Below are positions 7,760 through 17,216 of a DNA stretch of 55,127 nt, in pieces. The stretch's first letter is position 1. Each line of letters starts with the position of its first letter. The stretch lies in assembly GCA_015490455.1 (NCBI GenBank), contig WFXU01000016.1, forward strand, positions 1 to 55,127. The letters are read 5' to 3'. Source of the DNA: Hyphomicrobiales bacterium (GTDB lineage Bacteria > Pseudomonadota > Alphaproteobacteria > Rhizobiales > Devosiaceae). The position numbers and the translations under genes were made by a program. The notes below the pieces were generated by a model. The model was not told where the DNA came from and made no database searches. It saw only the letters and a program-made list of their open reading frames with translations.

Positions 7760-10373
7760 TATTTACAATCCTATTTGGAACTATGATAATTTTCTTTACT
7801 CTCTTATCTGTTAGAATGCGACTTATTGGCTCAAGTGACAAGACCTTTTGTTCAATTTTTTCTTTAGCATAGTCTTTTGGCACCGAAATTTGCGCTCTTC
7901 TTTTACCATTTACCTGCACCGGCATAATGATATTTTCTTCTATTAAAAGATTTTGGTCAACTTTAGGCCAAGAAGCCTCGCTTACTAAGCCGGTTTTTCC
8001 TAAAATTTGCCAGCAGCTCTCGGCCAAATGGGGGGTAAAGGGAGCAATAATCAAGATTAAATATTCAATAAATTCATCTAAAGCAGCAATATATGAGGCA
8101 GATGGATGTTTTTCCACAATAGTAATAAATTTGCTCAACCCATTAATTAATTCATAAATCTGCGCCACCGCACGATTAAAATGAATAGTTTCAATTTCAA
8201 TACTAACTTGGTGGGCGGTTCTATGAACTAATTTCCTAAATTGTCTTATTTGTTCGGAATCTGTTTCAACCTTCTCAATTGGCCGCTCTTTGATTGTGCT
8301 GGCTTGCCAGACTAATTTCCAAACACGCTGTAAAAAACGATTAGCGCTGTCAATTCCAGCTTCCGACCATTCCACATCGCGCTCTGGAGGACTATCTGAA
8401 AGCATAAACCAGCGAGTAGCGTCAGCACCGTTGGTTTTTAATATTTTATCCGGGTCAACACCATTATTTTTTGACTTGGAAATTTTTTCAACCGCACCGA
8501 TTTTTACTTTTTCCCCTGTTTCCAAAGAAAAAGCCTCTCTTTTCCCATTAATAGTCTTTATTTCAACTTGCTCGGGTGAAAGCCAATTTCCTTCTTTATC
8601 CTGATAGGTTTCATGCGTTACCATGCCCTGATTGAACATAGCGTCAAATGGTTCTTCTAAATCAAGATGGCCTGTTATTTTCATGGCACGAGTAAAAAAA
8701 CGTGAATAAAGCAAATGTAAAATAGCGTGCTCTATACCGCCAATATATTGATCTACCGGCAGCCATTCTTTGCATAATTTCTTATTTGTGGGGGTTTTTT
8801 CCTTTGGCGAAATAAAGCGGGCAAAATACCATGAACTGTCAACAAATGTATCCATTGTATCTGTTTCGCGTAAAGCCGCAAACCCGCAATCAGGACAAGT
8901 TACATTTTTCCAGCTTTTATGATGATCAAGCGGATTGCCAGGCTTATCAAATGTTACATCTAACGGCAATTTAACAGGCAATTGCTCCTTTGGCACAGGA
9001 ACAATCCCGCATTGATCGCAATGAATTACCGGAATGGGACAGCCCCAATAACGCTGACGAGAAATTCCCCAATCCCTAAGACGATAGTTTATTTCTCTTG
9101 TTCCTTGTGCTTTTCCATCAATTGCACGGGATTCTAGTTCATTAGAAATTTTTTCTTTTGCTTCCTCAATAGTTAACCCATTTAGAAAATCAGAATTATA
9201 AAGCGTGCCAGGCCCTATATAGGCTTTATCTGTAATTTTGAAATTTTCTTCACTTTCGTCTGGGGGTAAAATAACCGGTATTACTGAAAGATTATATTTA
9301 TTAGCAAAATCAAGATCGCGCTGATCGTGAGCGGGACAGCCAAAAATCGCCCCCGTGCCATAATCCATAAGCACAAAATTAGCCACATAAATGGGAATAT
9401 TCCTACCCCTAATCAGGGGGTGTTTTACCTCAATACCAGTATGAAATCCGCGTTTTTCAGCCTTTTCAATATCTTCGGTTGCAGTGCCTAATTTTTTGCA
9501 CTCTATTACAAATTCGCTTAATTCCTGATTATTTTGCATTAATATTTTAGTTAAGGGATGATCTGGGGAAATAGCTAAAAAGCTGGCGCCAAAAATAGTA
9601 TCTGCCCTAGTAGTAAAAACCTCAATAGTTTTTTGTTTAATTTCATCATTTGCGACAATTTCAAACAAAATACGCAAACCCTCAGAGCGGCCAATCCAGT
9701 TACGTTGCATTAATCGCACTTTTTCTGGCCATTTTTCTAGCTTATCCAGCCCCTCAAGCAAATCTTGCGCAAAATTCTTAATTCTAAAAGCCCATTGTTC
9801 TAATTCTTTCTGCTCAACAATTGCCCCTGAACGCCAGGCACGACCATCAATAACCTGTTCATTAGCCAGAACAGTTTTATCAATCGGATCCCAATTAACC
9901 TTAGATTTACGCCGATAAACAAGATCGGCCTCTAACATATCTAAAAATAAAATTTGCTGCATGTGATAATAATCTTCATCACAAGTGGCAAATTCCCTAT
10001 CCCAATCAATGGTTAAGCCTAGTGATTTGAGTTGGGATCGCATATGATCTATATTTTTATATGTCCATTCGCGCGGATGGATTTTATTTTTCATAGCAGC
10101 ATTTTCTGCCGGCAAGCCAAAAGCGTCCCAGCCCATAGGATGAAGAACATTTTTTCCCTTTGCCCTTTGATAGCGCGCTATTACATCGCCAAGCGTGTAA
10201 TTTAATATATGCCCCATATGTATTCGCCCCGAAGGGTAGGGAAACATTTCCAATATATAATATTTTTCCCGCTTCTCATCATTAGCAGTTTGAAAAGTTT
10301 TTCTCTCCTGCCAAATTTTTTGCCAATATGGCTCTTTTTCGCGCGGATTGTAACGCTCAAAATTATTATTCAC
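7749..10373 (-). CDS. leuS: Leucyl-tRNA synthetase
   Basis: Charges tRNA-Leu. The 874-residue class I enzyme shows the HIGH motif as HMGH (52-55), the connective editing domain with TRADTIFG and the aspartate motif [13 protein letters not shown], a CxxC zinc ribbon pair (CDQC and CPDC), and the KMSKS loop as KISKSKNNG. It heads the leuS-lptE-holA unit and diverges from yggS. Length and motif order are normal. Confidence 0.98.
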   Translation of the reverse strand: MNNNFERYNPREKEPYWQKIWQERKTFQTANDEKREKYYILEMFPYPSGRIHMGHILNYTLGDVIARYQRAKGKNVLHPMGWDAFGLPAENAAMKNKIHPREWTYKNIDHMRSQLKSLGLTIDWDREFATCDEDYYHMQQILFLDMLEADLVYRRKSKVNWDPIDKTVLANEQVIDGRAWRSGAIVEQKELEQWAFRIKNFAQDLLEGLDKLEKWPEKVRLMQRNWIGRSEGLRILFEIVANDEIKQKTIEVFTTRADTIFGASFLAISPDHPLTKILMQNNQELSEFVIECKKLGTATEDIEKAEKRGFHTGIEVKHPLIRGRNIPIYVANFVLMDYGTGAIFGCPAHDQRDLDFANKYNLSVIPVILPPDESEENFKITDKAYIGPGTLYNSDFLNGLTIEEAKEKISNELESRAIDGKAQGTREINYRLRDWGISRQRYWGCPIPVIHCDQCGIVPVPKEQLPVKLPLDVTFDKPGNPLDHHKSWKNVTCPDCGFAALRETDTMDTFVDSSWYFARFISPKEKTPTNKKLCKEWLPVDQYIGGIEHAILHLLYSRFFTRAMKITGHLDLEEPFDAMFNQGMVTHETYQDKEGNWLSPEQVEIKTINGKREAFSLETGEKVKIGAVEKISKSKNNGVDPDKILKTNGADATRWFMLSDSPPERDVEWSEAGIDSANRFLQRVWKLVWQASTIKERPIEKVETDSEQIRQFRKLVHRTAHQVSIEIETIHFNRAVAQIYELINGLSKFITIVEKHPSASYIAALDEFIEYLILIIAPFTPHLAESCWQILGKTGLVSEASWPKVDQNLLIEENIIMPVQVNGKRRAQISVPKDYAKEKIEQKVLSLEPISRILTDKRVKKIIIVPNRIVNIVV

Positions 10374-10465
10374 TTTGAAATAATCCCTAATGATTTGCCC
10401 TTATGAATAAGGTATAAATTATTTTATCCTATCAACAACTAAAATATATTATTGGAAAGTGCAAA

Positions 10466-11149
10466 ATGATTGAACATAAATCAAGTATAAAAGAGCGATT
10501 ATCTGCGATAAGAACAAAAATTATCAAGGCAAGCAATAGGGTAAATCTTTATAATGAAAAAAAAGAAGAAGTTGAACTTATCGCGGTTAGTAAAAATTTT
10601 GAAGAAGATAAAATAATTCCGCTTCTCAAAGAGGGGCACAGGGTTTTTGGTGAAAATCGCGTGCAGGAGGCAAAAAGAAAATGGCCAAAATTGAAGGAAA
10701 AATATAGCGATATAAAATTACACCTTATTGGACCATTACAAACCAACAAAGTGCGCGACGCGGTTAAAATATTTGACATAATAGAAACGGTTGATAGGGA
10801 AAAATTAGCCAAAAAATTACGTTTGGAAATGGATAAACAAGGGAAAAATATCCCCTGCTTTGTGCAGGTTAATATTGGTCAGGAGCAGCAAAAATCTGGG
10901 GTTGAACCAAGTAGGGCGGTTGAATTTGTGCAAAAATGTCGCACAGATTTTGCTATTAATATAATTGGACTAATGGCCATTGCACCGCTAAATGAAGCTA
11001 GTGGACCATATTTTGCCAAATTGGCTCAATTGGCAAAGGAAGCTGAGGTTAAATATTTATCTATGGGAATGAGCAATGATTTTGAGGAAGCAATTTTGTT
11101 GGGAGCAACCCATATTAGGGTCGGAACGGCTCTATTTGGGTCTCGCTAA
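10466..11149 (+). CDS. YggS/PLPBP family pyridoxal-phosphate homeostasis protein
   Basis: A 227-residue single-domain PLP-binding protein that buffers pyridoxal phosphate and affects amino-acid and vitamin B6 balance; no enzyme activity is established for the family. The PLP lysine is Lys43 in LIAVSKNF, followed by FGENRVQEA and HLIGPLQTNK, with SMGMSNDFEEAI and HIRVGTALFG near the C-terminus. It diverges from leuS across 92 bases. Confidence 0.94.
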   Translation: MIEHKSSIKERLSAIRTKIIKASNRVNLYNEKKEEVELIAVSKNFEEDKIIPLLKEGHRVFGENRVQEAKRKWPKLKEKYSDIKLHLIGPLQTNKVRDAVKIFDIIETVDREKLAKKLRLEMDKQGKNIPCFVQVNIGQEQQKSGVEPSRAVEFVQKCRTDFAINIIGLMAIAPLNEASGPYFAKLAQLAKEAEVKYLSMGMSNDFEEAILLGATHIRVGTALFGSR

Positions 11150-11220
11150 TATTATCCTCACTATTATTTGATTGGAAGAATTTATTTTGCACTTTATGAA
11201 TAAATTATCGGAATAAATTA

Positions 11221-11242
11221 GCATAAATATATGAATTTATGC
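11221..11242. promoter_or_regulatory. Perfect inverted repeat before the OmpR-type regulator
   Basis: GCATAAAT-ATATGA-ATTTATGC, 8-base perfect arms, ending 13 bases before the ATG. It may be an autoregulatory operator or a hairpin over the ribosome site. Confidence 0.4.
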
Positions 11243-11255
11243 GGGTTAGGGAAAA

Positions 11256-11939
11256 ATGAATAAGCGTAAAATATTAGTTATTGATGATGAAGAAGATCTA
11301 AGAGAAAATCTATCCGAACAGTTCCACTTCTATAAGGATTTTGAAGTTCTAACGGCACAAAGCGCAACAGAGGCGCTTAATATGGTCAAGGACGAACATT
11401 TTGATTTGTTGATTTTGGATGTGGGACTGCCCGATATGGATGGGCGTGAGGCTGTAAAAATAATGCGCCGCGAGGGAATTAATACGCCAATAATTTTATT
11501 AACCGGGCATGATAGCGAATCAGATGAAATTATGGGTCTTGATGCGGGAGCGAATGACTATGTAACTAAGCCATTTAGATTTTCCGTGTTGCTGGCCAGG
11601 GTGCGGGCGGCCTTAAGACAATTTGATCAAAGCGAAGATGTCAGATTTAATATTGGCCCATATAGTTTTCATCCTTCGGCAAAATTATTAGAAACAAAGG
11701 AGGGAGAAAAAATCAGACTAACTGATAAGGAAACTGCAATTTTGAAATTTCTTTATCGAGCTGGTCATAATACAATATCACGCGATATATTATTAAAAGA
11801 AGTTTGGGGATATAATAATCGCGTTACAACCCACACGCTTGAAACCCATATTTATCGTTTGCGACAAAAAATAGAGCGTGATCCAACAAATGTGCGCCTA
11901 CTTGTCACAGAAGAGGGTGGATATCGCCTTGTCCCTTAA
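11256..11939 (+). CDS. OmpR/PhoB-family response regulator
   Basis: A 227-residue two-component regulator. The receiver domain (1-120) has acidic pair Asp10/Asp11, phosphoacceptor Asp55 in LDVGLPDMDG, Thr83 and Lys105; the C-terminal winged helix (about 130-227) ends with THTLETHIYRLRQKIE and a GGYRLVP hairpin. No histidine kinase is adjacent, so the signal is unknown; it resembles orphan alphaproteobacterial regulators acting with cell-envelope genes. A palindrome lies just before the start codon. Confidence 0.9.
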   Translation: MNKRKILVIDDEEDLRENLSEQFHFYKDFEVLTAQSATEALNMVKDEHFDLLILDVGLPDMDGREAVKIMRREGINTPIILLTGHDSESDEIMGLDAGANDYVTKPFRFSVLLARVRAALRQFDQSEDVRFNIGPYSFHPSAKLLETKEGEKIRLTDKETAILKFLYRAGHNTISRDILLKEVWGYNNRVTTHTLETHIYRLRQKIERDPTNVRLLVTEEGGYRLVP

Positions 11940-12017
11940 AATTTAATATGGCTTTATTGACATTATAGTAAAGTTAAGTTGATAAAGACATATATATTTG
12001 GGGGCTATTTAGAAAAG

Positions 12018-12470
12018 ATGGCGTTGGAAAAAATTATTTCAATAATCAGAGGGGTGGATTTTTTTTCTGCCTTTAATGATGAGCAATTGCGCCTATTGGC
12101 ATTTGCCAGTGAAATGCAAATTTATGCGCCAAGAGAGGTAATTGTTGCAAAGGATAAAAGGGTTGAAGGGGCATTTATTCTAATCAGGGGCACCCTCATT
12201 ATAAGTAGCGAGAATGAAATAGAAAATAAATCTTATTTTGTCAGCACGCCAAATACTCTTATTGGCGAAAAAAGTCTTTTATTAAACAAAGCAATTAATT
12301 CTCTAATTATTTCCAGCGAAAAATCTGAACTTTTATTTATTCCCAATAAGGCCTTTTTCAAATTATTGCGTCAATATCCTCAATTGGCAGAAAAAATGGC
12401 GAAAAGAATTGAAAAAAATCTTGAAAATTATCTACGCTCATTTGATAAATTAAGAAAAATAAATGAGTGA
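12018..12470 (+). CDS. Cyclic nucleotide-binding domain (Crp-like) protein
   Basis: A 150-residue protein consisting almost only of a cNMP-binding fold: hydrophobic strands around EVIVAKDKRVEGAFILIRG, then a helical end. There is no helix-turn-helix, so it is not a full Crp/Fnr regulator. The classic phosphate-binding cassette RAAT is not evident, so ligand binding is uncertain. I chose the ATG at 12018; a TTG at 11979 would add 13 residues. It directly follows the response regulator and may be co-transcribed, which suggests a signalling role. Confidence 0.72.
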   Translation: MALEKIISIIRGVDFFSAFNDEQLRLLAFASEMQIYAPREVIVAKDKRVEGAFILIRGTLIISSENEIENKSYFVSTPNTLIGEKSLLLNKAINSLIISSEKSELLFIPNKAFFKLLRQYPQLAEKMAKRIEKNLENYLRSFDKLRKINE

Positions 12471-12476
12471 TAAAAT

Positions 12477-12580
12477 AATTTATCGGCTGTGAAGACTTAT
12501 CGCTCAGAGGGCGGAAATCAGAAGTCGGAGGTCGCAAAAATATCAATATGTTAAAAATTCTTCACGGAGGACTAATTTAT
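12477..12580 (-). repeat. Dispersed palindromic element, copy C (complete)
   Basis: Read on the minus strand: TAAATTAGTCCTCCGTGAAG, AATTTTTAACATATTGATAT, a TTCTGAY-like core, then GAGCGATAAGTCTTCACAGC. It exactly fills the convergent gap between the cyclic-nucleotide-domain gene and xthA. Its first three bases on the minus strand are the TAA stop codon of xthA. Confidence 0.75.
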
Positions 12581-13380
12581 GCAAATTCTGCTAATATTGG
12601 AACATGGTCTGAGGGTTTATCCTGCCAGGCGCGCGCTTTTCTTAAAATAAAGGCATTTTTTGCCAATTTAGCAATATCTTTGCTAGCCCAAATATGATCT
12701 AAACGCCTGCCCCTATCGGACTTATCCCAATCTCTGGCGCGATAAGACCACCATGAATAAAGTTTTTCACTCTCTGGTATTATTTTACGGATAATATCGA
12801 CCCACTCTCCCCTATCTCTTAGCCTATTAAGCAATTCAATTTCAATTGGCGTATGGCTTACCACTTTTAATAATTGCTTATGGCTCCAGACATCATTTTC
12901 ATGTGGCGCTATGTTAAAGTCACCCACTATTATTTGATTTTTCCTAAAATGATTATTATCAAACCAATTTTGCATTTCGGCATAATAATCTAATTTATGC
13001 GCAAATTTCGGATTTACATCCGGATCGGCCTCATCTCCTCCAGCGGGAATATAAAAATTGTGAAAATTTATTTCCCTGCCGGCAAAATTAAAAATAGCAC
13101 TTATATGGCGAGATTGATCAATTTTCCCCAAAATTTTACTCTGAATATTTCTAAGTGGCAAACGCGAAACTAAAGCTACACCATGATAAGATTTTTGCCC
13201 ATTTACCGCTTGATATTGATAGCCAAGATCGGTAAAAAAACTATTTGGGAACTGATCATTTGTGCATTTAATTTCTTGCAAGGCCAAAATTGAAGGAGAA
13301 TATTCTTGCAAAAATTTTGCTACCAGATTTTTACGTAAACGAATAGAATTAATATTCCAGCTTGCGACAATGAGAGACAT
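12577..13380 (-). CDS. xthA: Exonuclease III family DNA-repair nuclease
   Basis: A Mg-dependent AP endonuclease/3'-5' exonuclease of base-excision repair. The 267-residue protein has the full set of family motifs in order: SWNINSIRLR, LQEIKC (catalytic Glu), YHGVALVSR, GDFNIAPHENDVW, RRLDHIWAS and the terminal SDHVPILAEF with the catalytic histidine. It is followed by repeat copy C and preceded within 8 bases by the LolA-like gene on the same strand, so the two may be one unit. Confidence 0.95.
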   Translation of the reverse strand: MSLIVASWNINSIRLRKNLVAKFLQEYSPSILALQEIKCTNDQFPNSFFTDLGYQYQAVNGQKSYHGVALVSRLPLRNIQSKILGKIDQSRHISAIFNFAGREINFHNFYIPAGGDEADPDVNPKFAHKLDYYAEMQNWFDNNHFRKNQIIVGDFNIAPHENDVWSHKQLLKVVSHTPIEIELLNRLRDRGEWVDIIRKIIPESEKLYSWWSYRARDWDKSDRGRRLDHIWASKDIAKLAKNAFILRKARAWQDKPSDHVPILAEFA

Positions 13381-13387
13381 TTATAGC

Positions 13388-14023
13388 CTATTGATTTTTA
13401 GATTTATATTGCGCTGGAATATAAAAGTAAGATTTTGGAATTTCCAGATTTTTTCGCACATCATATAGAGAAAATGTTAATTGTGCTCCGCTTGGCTCGG
13501 TGAGTGTCCATTGTTTTAGATCTTTTGTTAAAATATCAAAAATAAGTGCTACCTCAACAGTGCCAATTTGTGTTTCATCAGTAATGGAAATTGAAATAAA
13601 ATCTGTTGTGGAAACGACATCAACAATATTTGCTTCGAGCAAATTTATTTTTTCTTCTAAGAAAATGCGCAGCGGAATCTGGTCTTGTGGATAGGCATAT
13701 TTTGTCTCTTCCTCCCTATCTATCACATAAAAACCGCGCCCAACGGAAATAATTTCTTCTCGTGATGGGGGGGCATAGCGAAAACGAATTTTGTTTGGCC
13801 TATCAAGATAAAATACTCCCTCAACCCTATTACCATTTGTATCAATTTGTAAAAAACGCCCAACCATAGTTTTTATTGAACTATTATATTCGCTTATTTC
13901 ACTTATTAATTTTATTTCTTCTTCACTTAGCAAATCTTCACTAGCCGAATGTTCGCCAGCATTGACTGGGACAAGAGCAATGAGAAAAGAAAATAAAAAA
14001 GTTAGGCCTAAATATTTTATCAT
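13388..14023 (-). CDS. LolA-like outer-membrane lipoprotein carrier
   Basis: A 211-residue periplasmic protein with a cleavable signal (about 1-22, ending VNA). The mature part matches the LolA family: an early SIKTMVGRFLQ helix/strand, FYLDRPNKIRFRYAPP, GRGFYVIDREE and a C-terminal half beta-barrel. It should carry lipoproteins from LolCDE to the outer membrane. It precedes xthA by 8 bases, an arrangement frequent in alphaproteobacteria. The gene symbol is left open because several LolA-like paralogues exist in the class. Confidence 0.82.
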   Translation of the reverse strand: MIKYLGLTFLFSFLIALVPVNAGEHSASEDLLSEEEIKLISEISEYNSSIKTMVGRFLQIDTNGNRVEGVFYLDRPNKIRFRYAPPSREEIISVGRGFYVIDREEETKYAYPQDQIPLRIFLEEKINLLEANIVDVVSTTDFISISITDETQIGTVEVALIFDILTKDLKQWTLTEPSGAQLTFSLYDVRKNLEIPKSYFYIPAQYKSKNQ

Positions 14024-14224
14024 TATAATTTTCCGCTTAACTCGGTGATTTTAGTAACTTTCAGTCTCCACATAAGATAGAATTAGGATAAAAATGCGGC
14101 AATATGGAATCAGAATATATTATATTTTGTACGTAAATTACAATTTATTAGCGTATAAATAATGTATAATTTATTTATGCTGGCTAGTGGCTTTGTTCTG
14201 GTGTGATTATTATCAGGGCTGGAT

Positions 14225-14252
14225 AAATTTGCTGACAATTATCAGCAAATTT
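14225..14252. terminator. Perfect hairpin of unknown role
   Basis: AAATTTGCTGA, six bases, TCAGCAAATTT. Stem of 11 pairs, followed by T on the + strand and by A/T on the minus strand. It is about 150 bases past the DUF465 stop on the minus strand, so it does not obviously end a known gene. Confidence 0.4.
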
Positions 14253-14367
14253 TAACCTTAGATTTGGCGTTAAATGCGATTTATGAAATGAATAAATAGC
14301 GCTTCCTTTATTTTGCTTGCTAAGAGTTATGCTCGCTATTCACTTTTGAGCAAATAATATAGAAATA

Positions 14368-14391
14368 AAGGTCACGATCGTTCGTGACCTT
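14368..14391 (-). terminator. Rho-independent terminator after the minus-strand DUF465 gene
   Basis: AAGGTCACGA-TCGT-TCGTGACCTT, a perfect 10-base stem and four-base loop, starting 13 bases after the stop codon and followed on the minus strand by TTTATTTCT. Confidence 0.75.
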
Positions 14392-14404
14392 GATAATAAC
14401 GAAA

Positions 14405-14578
14405 TTAGGCGGCGCTAGATTCTTCTTTTGCCAGCATATCTTTAATTTCCAGTTTTTGTTTTTTTAATCTGCTAATTTTATCTTCATCAAGTGAAGGATA
14501 GGATAGTTCTTTTTGTAATTTTATTTCAAGTTCGCGATGCCGCCTTTTTAGCGCAGCTATATGATTTTCTCTTGACAT
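14405..14578 (-). CDS. DUF465 (YdcH-like) small coiled-coil protein
   Basis: A 57-residue all-helical protein of unknown function. The family pattern is clear: HIAALKRRHRELEIKLQKE, a SLDEDKISRLKKQKLEIKD second helix. The ATG at 14578 has AAGGAG six bases upstream and is preferred over a start 24 bases earlier. A paralogue (14725-14940) lies divergently next to it, and the pair sits beside purE-purK, a common alphaproteobacterial neighbourhood. It has its own terminator. Confidence 0.88.
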   Translation of the reverse strand: MSRENHIAALKRRHRELEIKLQKELSYPSLDEDKISRLKKQKLEIKDMLAKEESSAA

Positions 14579-14724
14579 AATTGCTCCTTTTTTGATGAAC
14601 AACCTCTATGATTTCATATAAATATATATTTTGTCGATAGTAAAAATAAATTCTTCCCTTTTGCAGTGCAAATTGTTAAAAAATATGTTATCATGAACCC
14701 TATATAAGTGAAGTGGGGTAATTT

Positions 14725-14940
14725 ATGCTACCATTGAGCGAAGAGCAAAGGGTAAAATTAGGTTTGGAGCTGGCTACAAAACGGCAGGAACATGCAGACC
14801 TAAAGGAGACGATTCGGCTATTGGAAAATGTTCCAAAGGCAGACAGAATGATGATACAACGTATAAAAAAACGAAAATTAGCAATAAAAGACAGAATAAT
14901 TGAGCTGGAAAAAATATTATTACCCGAAATTATCGCTTAA
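14725..14940 (+). CDS. DUF465 (YdcH-like) small coiled-coil protein
   Basis: A 71-residue two-helix protein with EEQRVKLGLELATKRQEHAD and RIKKRKLAIKDRIIELE, matching the DUF465 pattern of the divergent gene at 14405-14578. Function unknown. It precedes purE by 42 bases on the same strand and may share its transcript. The two copies differ enough to be old paralogues, not a recent duplication. Confidence 0.85.
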   Translation: MLPLSEEQRVKLGLELATKRQEHADLKETIRLLENVPKADRMMIQRIKKRKLAIKDRIIELEKILLPEIIA

Positions 14941-14982
14941 TCTATATATTCATAATTATTATAACAATTCTCTTAGGATAAA

Positions 14983-15474
14983 ATGTCTCTTTCTCCTCCA
15001 ATAGCTATTATTATGGGTTCGCAATCGGACTGGCCGACCATGTCTAAGGCGGCAAATATTCTTGATGAATTGAAAATAGAATATGAAGCGCGGATTATTT
15101 CTGCGCACAGAACGCCAGAGCGACTTTATGAATTTGCCAAAAATGCCCAAAAAAAAGGTTTTCAAATTATTATTGCCGGTGCAGGAGGAGCAGCGCATTT
15201 ACCCGGTATGGTCGCAGCTCTTTCGCCCTTGCCGGTTTTTGGCGTGCCGATAGAATCAAAGGCACTAAGGGGCAAAGATAGCCTATTATCTATTGTGCAA
15301 ATGCCAGCAGGCATTCCTGTTGGAACATTGGCAATAGGGGAGGCGGGGGCAAAGAATGCAGCCCTTTTAGCCGCTGCCATTTTAGCACTTAATAATGATA
15401 AGATAAGAGAAAATTTGGCTAATTTTAGAGAGGCACAGACAAGGATGGTCGCCAAATTCCCAACGGATGAGTAA
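14983..15474 (+). CDS. purE: N5-carboxyaminoimidazole ribonucleotide mutase
   Basis: Converts N5-CAIR to CAIR in purine synthesis, class I enzyme. The 163-residue protein has GSQSDWPTM at the N-terminus, [12 protein letters not shown] with the catalytic histidine, and [11 protein letters not shown] for nucleotide binding. Length is normal. It is followed by purK after 3 bases, so the two enzymes that replace the vertebrate single-step carboxylase are co-expressed. Confidence 0.97.
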   Translation: MSLSPPIAIIMGSQSDWPTMSKAANILDELKIEYEARIISAHRTPERLYEFAKNAQKKGFQIIIAGAGGAAHLPGMVAALSPLPVFGVPIESKALRGKDSLLSIVQMPAGIPVGTLAIGEAGAKNAALLAAAILALNNDKIRENLANFREAQTRMVAKFPTDE

Positions 15475-15477
15475 GTA

Positions 15478-16578
15478 ATGAATAATAAAAACAATATATT
15501 AGAACAGGGCGCAACTATTGGTATTATTGGCGCAGGGCAACTTGGGAAAATGCTCGCTTTAAGCGCTTATCAGCTTGGTTTTAAGGTTGCTATTTTTTGT
15601 CCTGATAAAGATGGTCCGGCTTTCGATGTTACCCCATTACAATTTATCGCTTCCTATGATGATAAAGATTCCCTAAAGAATTTTGCCAATCATTGTGATA
15701 TTATTACCTATGAATTTGAAAATTTACCGCTAAATTCAATTAAATTTCTTGAAAAAATAAAGCCGCTTGCTCCCTCTTCCTTTGCGCTTAGCATCACACA
15801 AGATCGTCTTAAAGAAAAGCAGTTCTTAGCCAGCAAAAATATAAAAGTGGCAAAATATCAAAGGATAGAGAATTTAACCGATTTACAAAAAGCAAAGGAC
15901 AATATTGGCTTACCCCTAGTTCTAAAAACCACCCGCATGGGTTATGATGGCAAGGGGCAGAGAATAATCAGAGAAGAAAGAGAAATTGAGAAATATTTTA
16001 ACCAATTATCTGGTTCAGTTTTAATTGCAGAGCAATTTATTCCATTTGTGCGCGAAATATCTATAATTATTGCCAGAAATAAGCGCGGGCAGGTTAGAGA
16101 ATATGATGTTAGCGAAAATTTACACGAAAATCATATATTAAAAACCAGCATTGTGCCGGCAAATATTTCTCCATTAAGTGCAAAAAAAGCTACCAGAATT
16201 GCGCATGAAATTGTTGGAGCTCTGGATTATGTTGGGGTAATGGGAATAGAGTTTTTTGTTGTTAATCAAGATGGAGATGAAATACTCATTGTAAATGAAA
16301 TAGCGCCGCGCGTGCATAATTCTGGTCACTGGACGAAGGCAGTTTGTGCAATTAATCAGTTTGAGCAACATATAAGGGCGATTGCTAATTGGCCATTGGG
16401 CGATCCCACACGTTTTGCTGATGTTAGAATGGAGAATTTGTTGGGAAAAGAAATTATTGACGCGCACAAAAAATTACAATCAGGAACAAATGCTGATTTT
16501 TACGGCAAGACAGAAATTCGCTCTGGCAGAAAAATGGGGCATCTAAATCATATTCAATTTGCAAAAAACAATATTTAA
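15478..16578 (+). CDS. purK: N5-carboxyaminoimidazole ribonucleotide synthase
   Basis: ATP-grasp enzyme that carboxylates AIR with bicarbonate to N5-CAIR. The 366-residue protein starts with GIIGAGQLGKMLALSAYQLG, has a central ATP-grasp (VLKTTRMGYDGKGQ; LIAEQFIPF), the metal-binding MGIEFFVVNQDGDEILIVNE segment and NEIAPRVHNSGHWT. It follows purE by three bases. Confidence 0.96.
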   Translation: MNNKNNILEQGATIGIIGAGQLGKMLALSAYQLGFKVAIFCPDKDGPAFDVTPLQFIASYDDKDSLKNFANHCDIITYEFENLPLNSIKFLEKIKPLAPSSFALSITQDRLKEKQFLASKNIKVAKYQRIENLTDLQKAKDNIGLPLVLKTTRMGYDGKGQRIIREEREIEKYFNQLSGSVLIAEQFIPFVREISIIIARNKRGQVREYDVSENLHENHILKTSIVPANISPLSAKKATRIAHEIVGALDYVGVMGIEFFVVNQDGDEILIVNEIAPRVHNSGHWTKAVCAINQFEQHIRAIANWPLGDPTRFADVRMENLLGKEIIDAHKKLQSGTNADFYGKTEIRSGRKMGHLNHIQFAKNNI

Positions 16579-16677
16579 CCGCAAAATCAGGCAAAAATCT
16601 CACCTTTTTCTGGACAAATGAGTTTTAGTTTGCTAGGGAGCGCGGGCGGTGGCTGGCTAAAGCTAGCTGGCGGCGGA

Positions 16678-16717
16678 TTTTGGTGGCTATTTACGCGGTG
16701 TTTTGGTAGCTATTTAC
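16678..16717 (+). repeat. Direct repeat before rpsU
   Basis: TTTTGGTGGCTATTTAC (16678-16694) and TTTTGGTAGCTATTTAC (16701-16717) are identical except for one base and spaced 23 bases start to start. They lie 65-100 bases before the rpsU start, within its promoter or leader region. They may be paired regulator half-sites. Confidence 0.55.
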
Positions 16718-16780
16718 AATATTTGAGACAGATTTTAGGATTTGCTGCGTTAATTTAATTTTTGAAAGGGTGAGTGACCT

Positions 16781-17005
16781 TTGCAAGTAACAGTTCGCGA
16801 TAATAATGTTGATCAGGCGCTTCGCGCATTAAAGAAAAAATTGCAACGAGAGGGTGTGTTTCGGGAAATGAAACTACGCACTCATTATGAAAAACCATCA
16901 GAAAAACGAGCGCGGCAAAAGGCTGAGGCTATTAGGCGTGCGCGCAAATTAGCCCGTAAGCGCATCCAACAAGAAGGTGGTTTAGATATTTCTGGCCGCC
17001 GCTAA
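16781..17005 (+). CDS. rpsU: 30S ribosomal protein S21
   Basis: A 74-residue small-subunit protein near the anti-Shine-Dalgarno region of 16S rRNA. The sequence ([20 protein letters not shown], then [20 protein letters not shown] and a basic tail) is typical. The start is a TTG at 16781; in alphaproteobacteria the protein begins [12 protein letters not shown], which fixes it. An AAAGGG lies about 10 bases upstream. The non-ATG start and long leader may limit expression. Confidence 0.93.
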   Translation: MQVTVRDNNVDQALRALKKKLQREGVFREMKLRTHYEKPSEKRARQKAEAIRRARKLARKRIQQEGGLDISGRR

Positions 17006-17042
17006 AATTTATCTCTCAGCATGACAACTCATATCATAAGAT

Positions 17043-17090
17043 AAGCCGTTGGGTGTGGTGCTGTTTATGAGAAGCTCCTCCTACCGGCTT
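17043..17090 (+). other. Hairpin downstream of rpsU with CTCCTCCT in the loop
   Basis: AAGCCG (17043-17048) pairs with CGGCTT (17085-17090), which is followed by TT. The large loop contains CTCCTCCT, complementary to ribosome sites. It could end rpsU transcription or belong to a small RNA; no start or length can be assigned. Nothing else is recognised between 17006 and 17216. Confidence 0.3.
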
Positions 17091-17216
17091 TTAGCGCTGG
17101 TGTGAGGTGGGTGCTATTGATCTGACTATGTAGCAAATATTATATTCTATATTTGGATTAGCCTTGCTTTGCGTTGGTTACTATCATTATGAATATTATA
17201 GGGGGAAATAATCTCG

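Larger units (their letters stand above)
14024..14404. other. 381-base intergenic region with two strong hairpins
   Basis: No gene recognised. Both flanking genes are on the minus strand. It holds the promoter region of the LolA-like gene on its left, an AT-rich stretch with TATAAT-like hexamers near 14150-14170, a perfect 11-base hairpin at 14225-14252 and a terminator hairpin at 14368-14391. A small RNA is possible but unproven. Confidence 0.5.
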
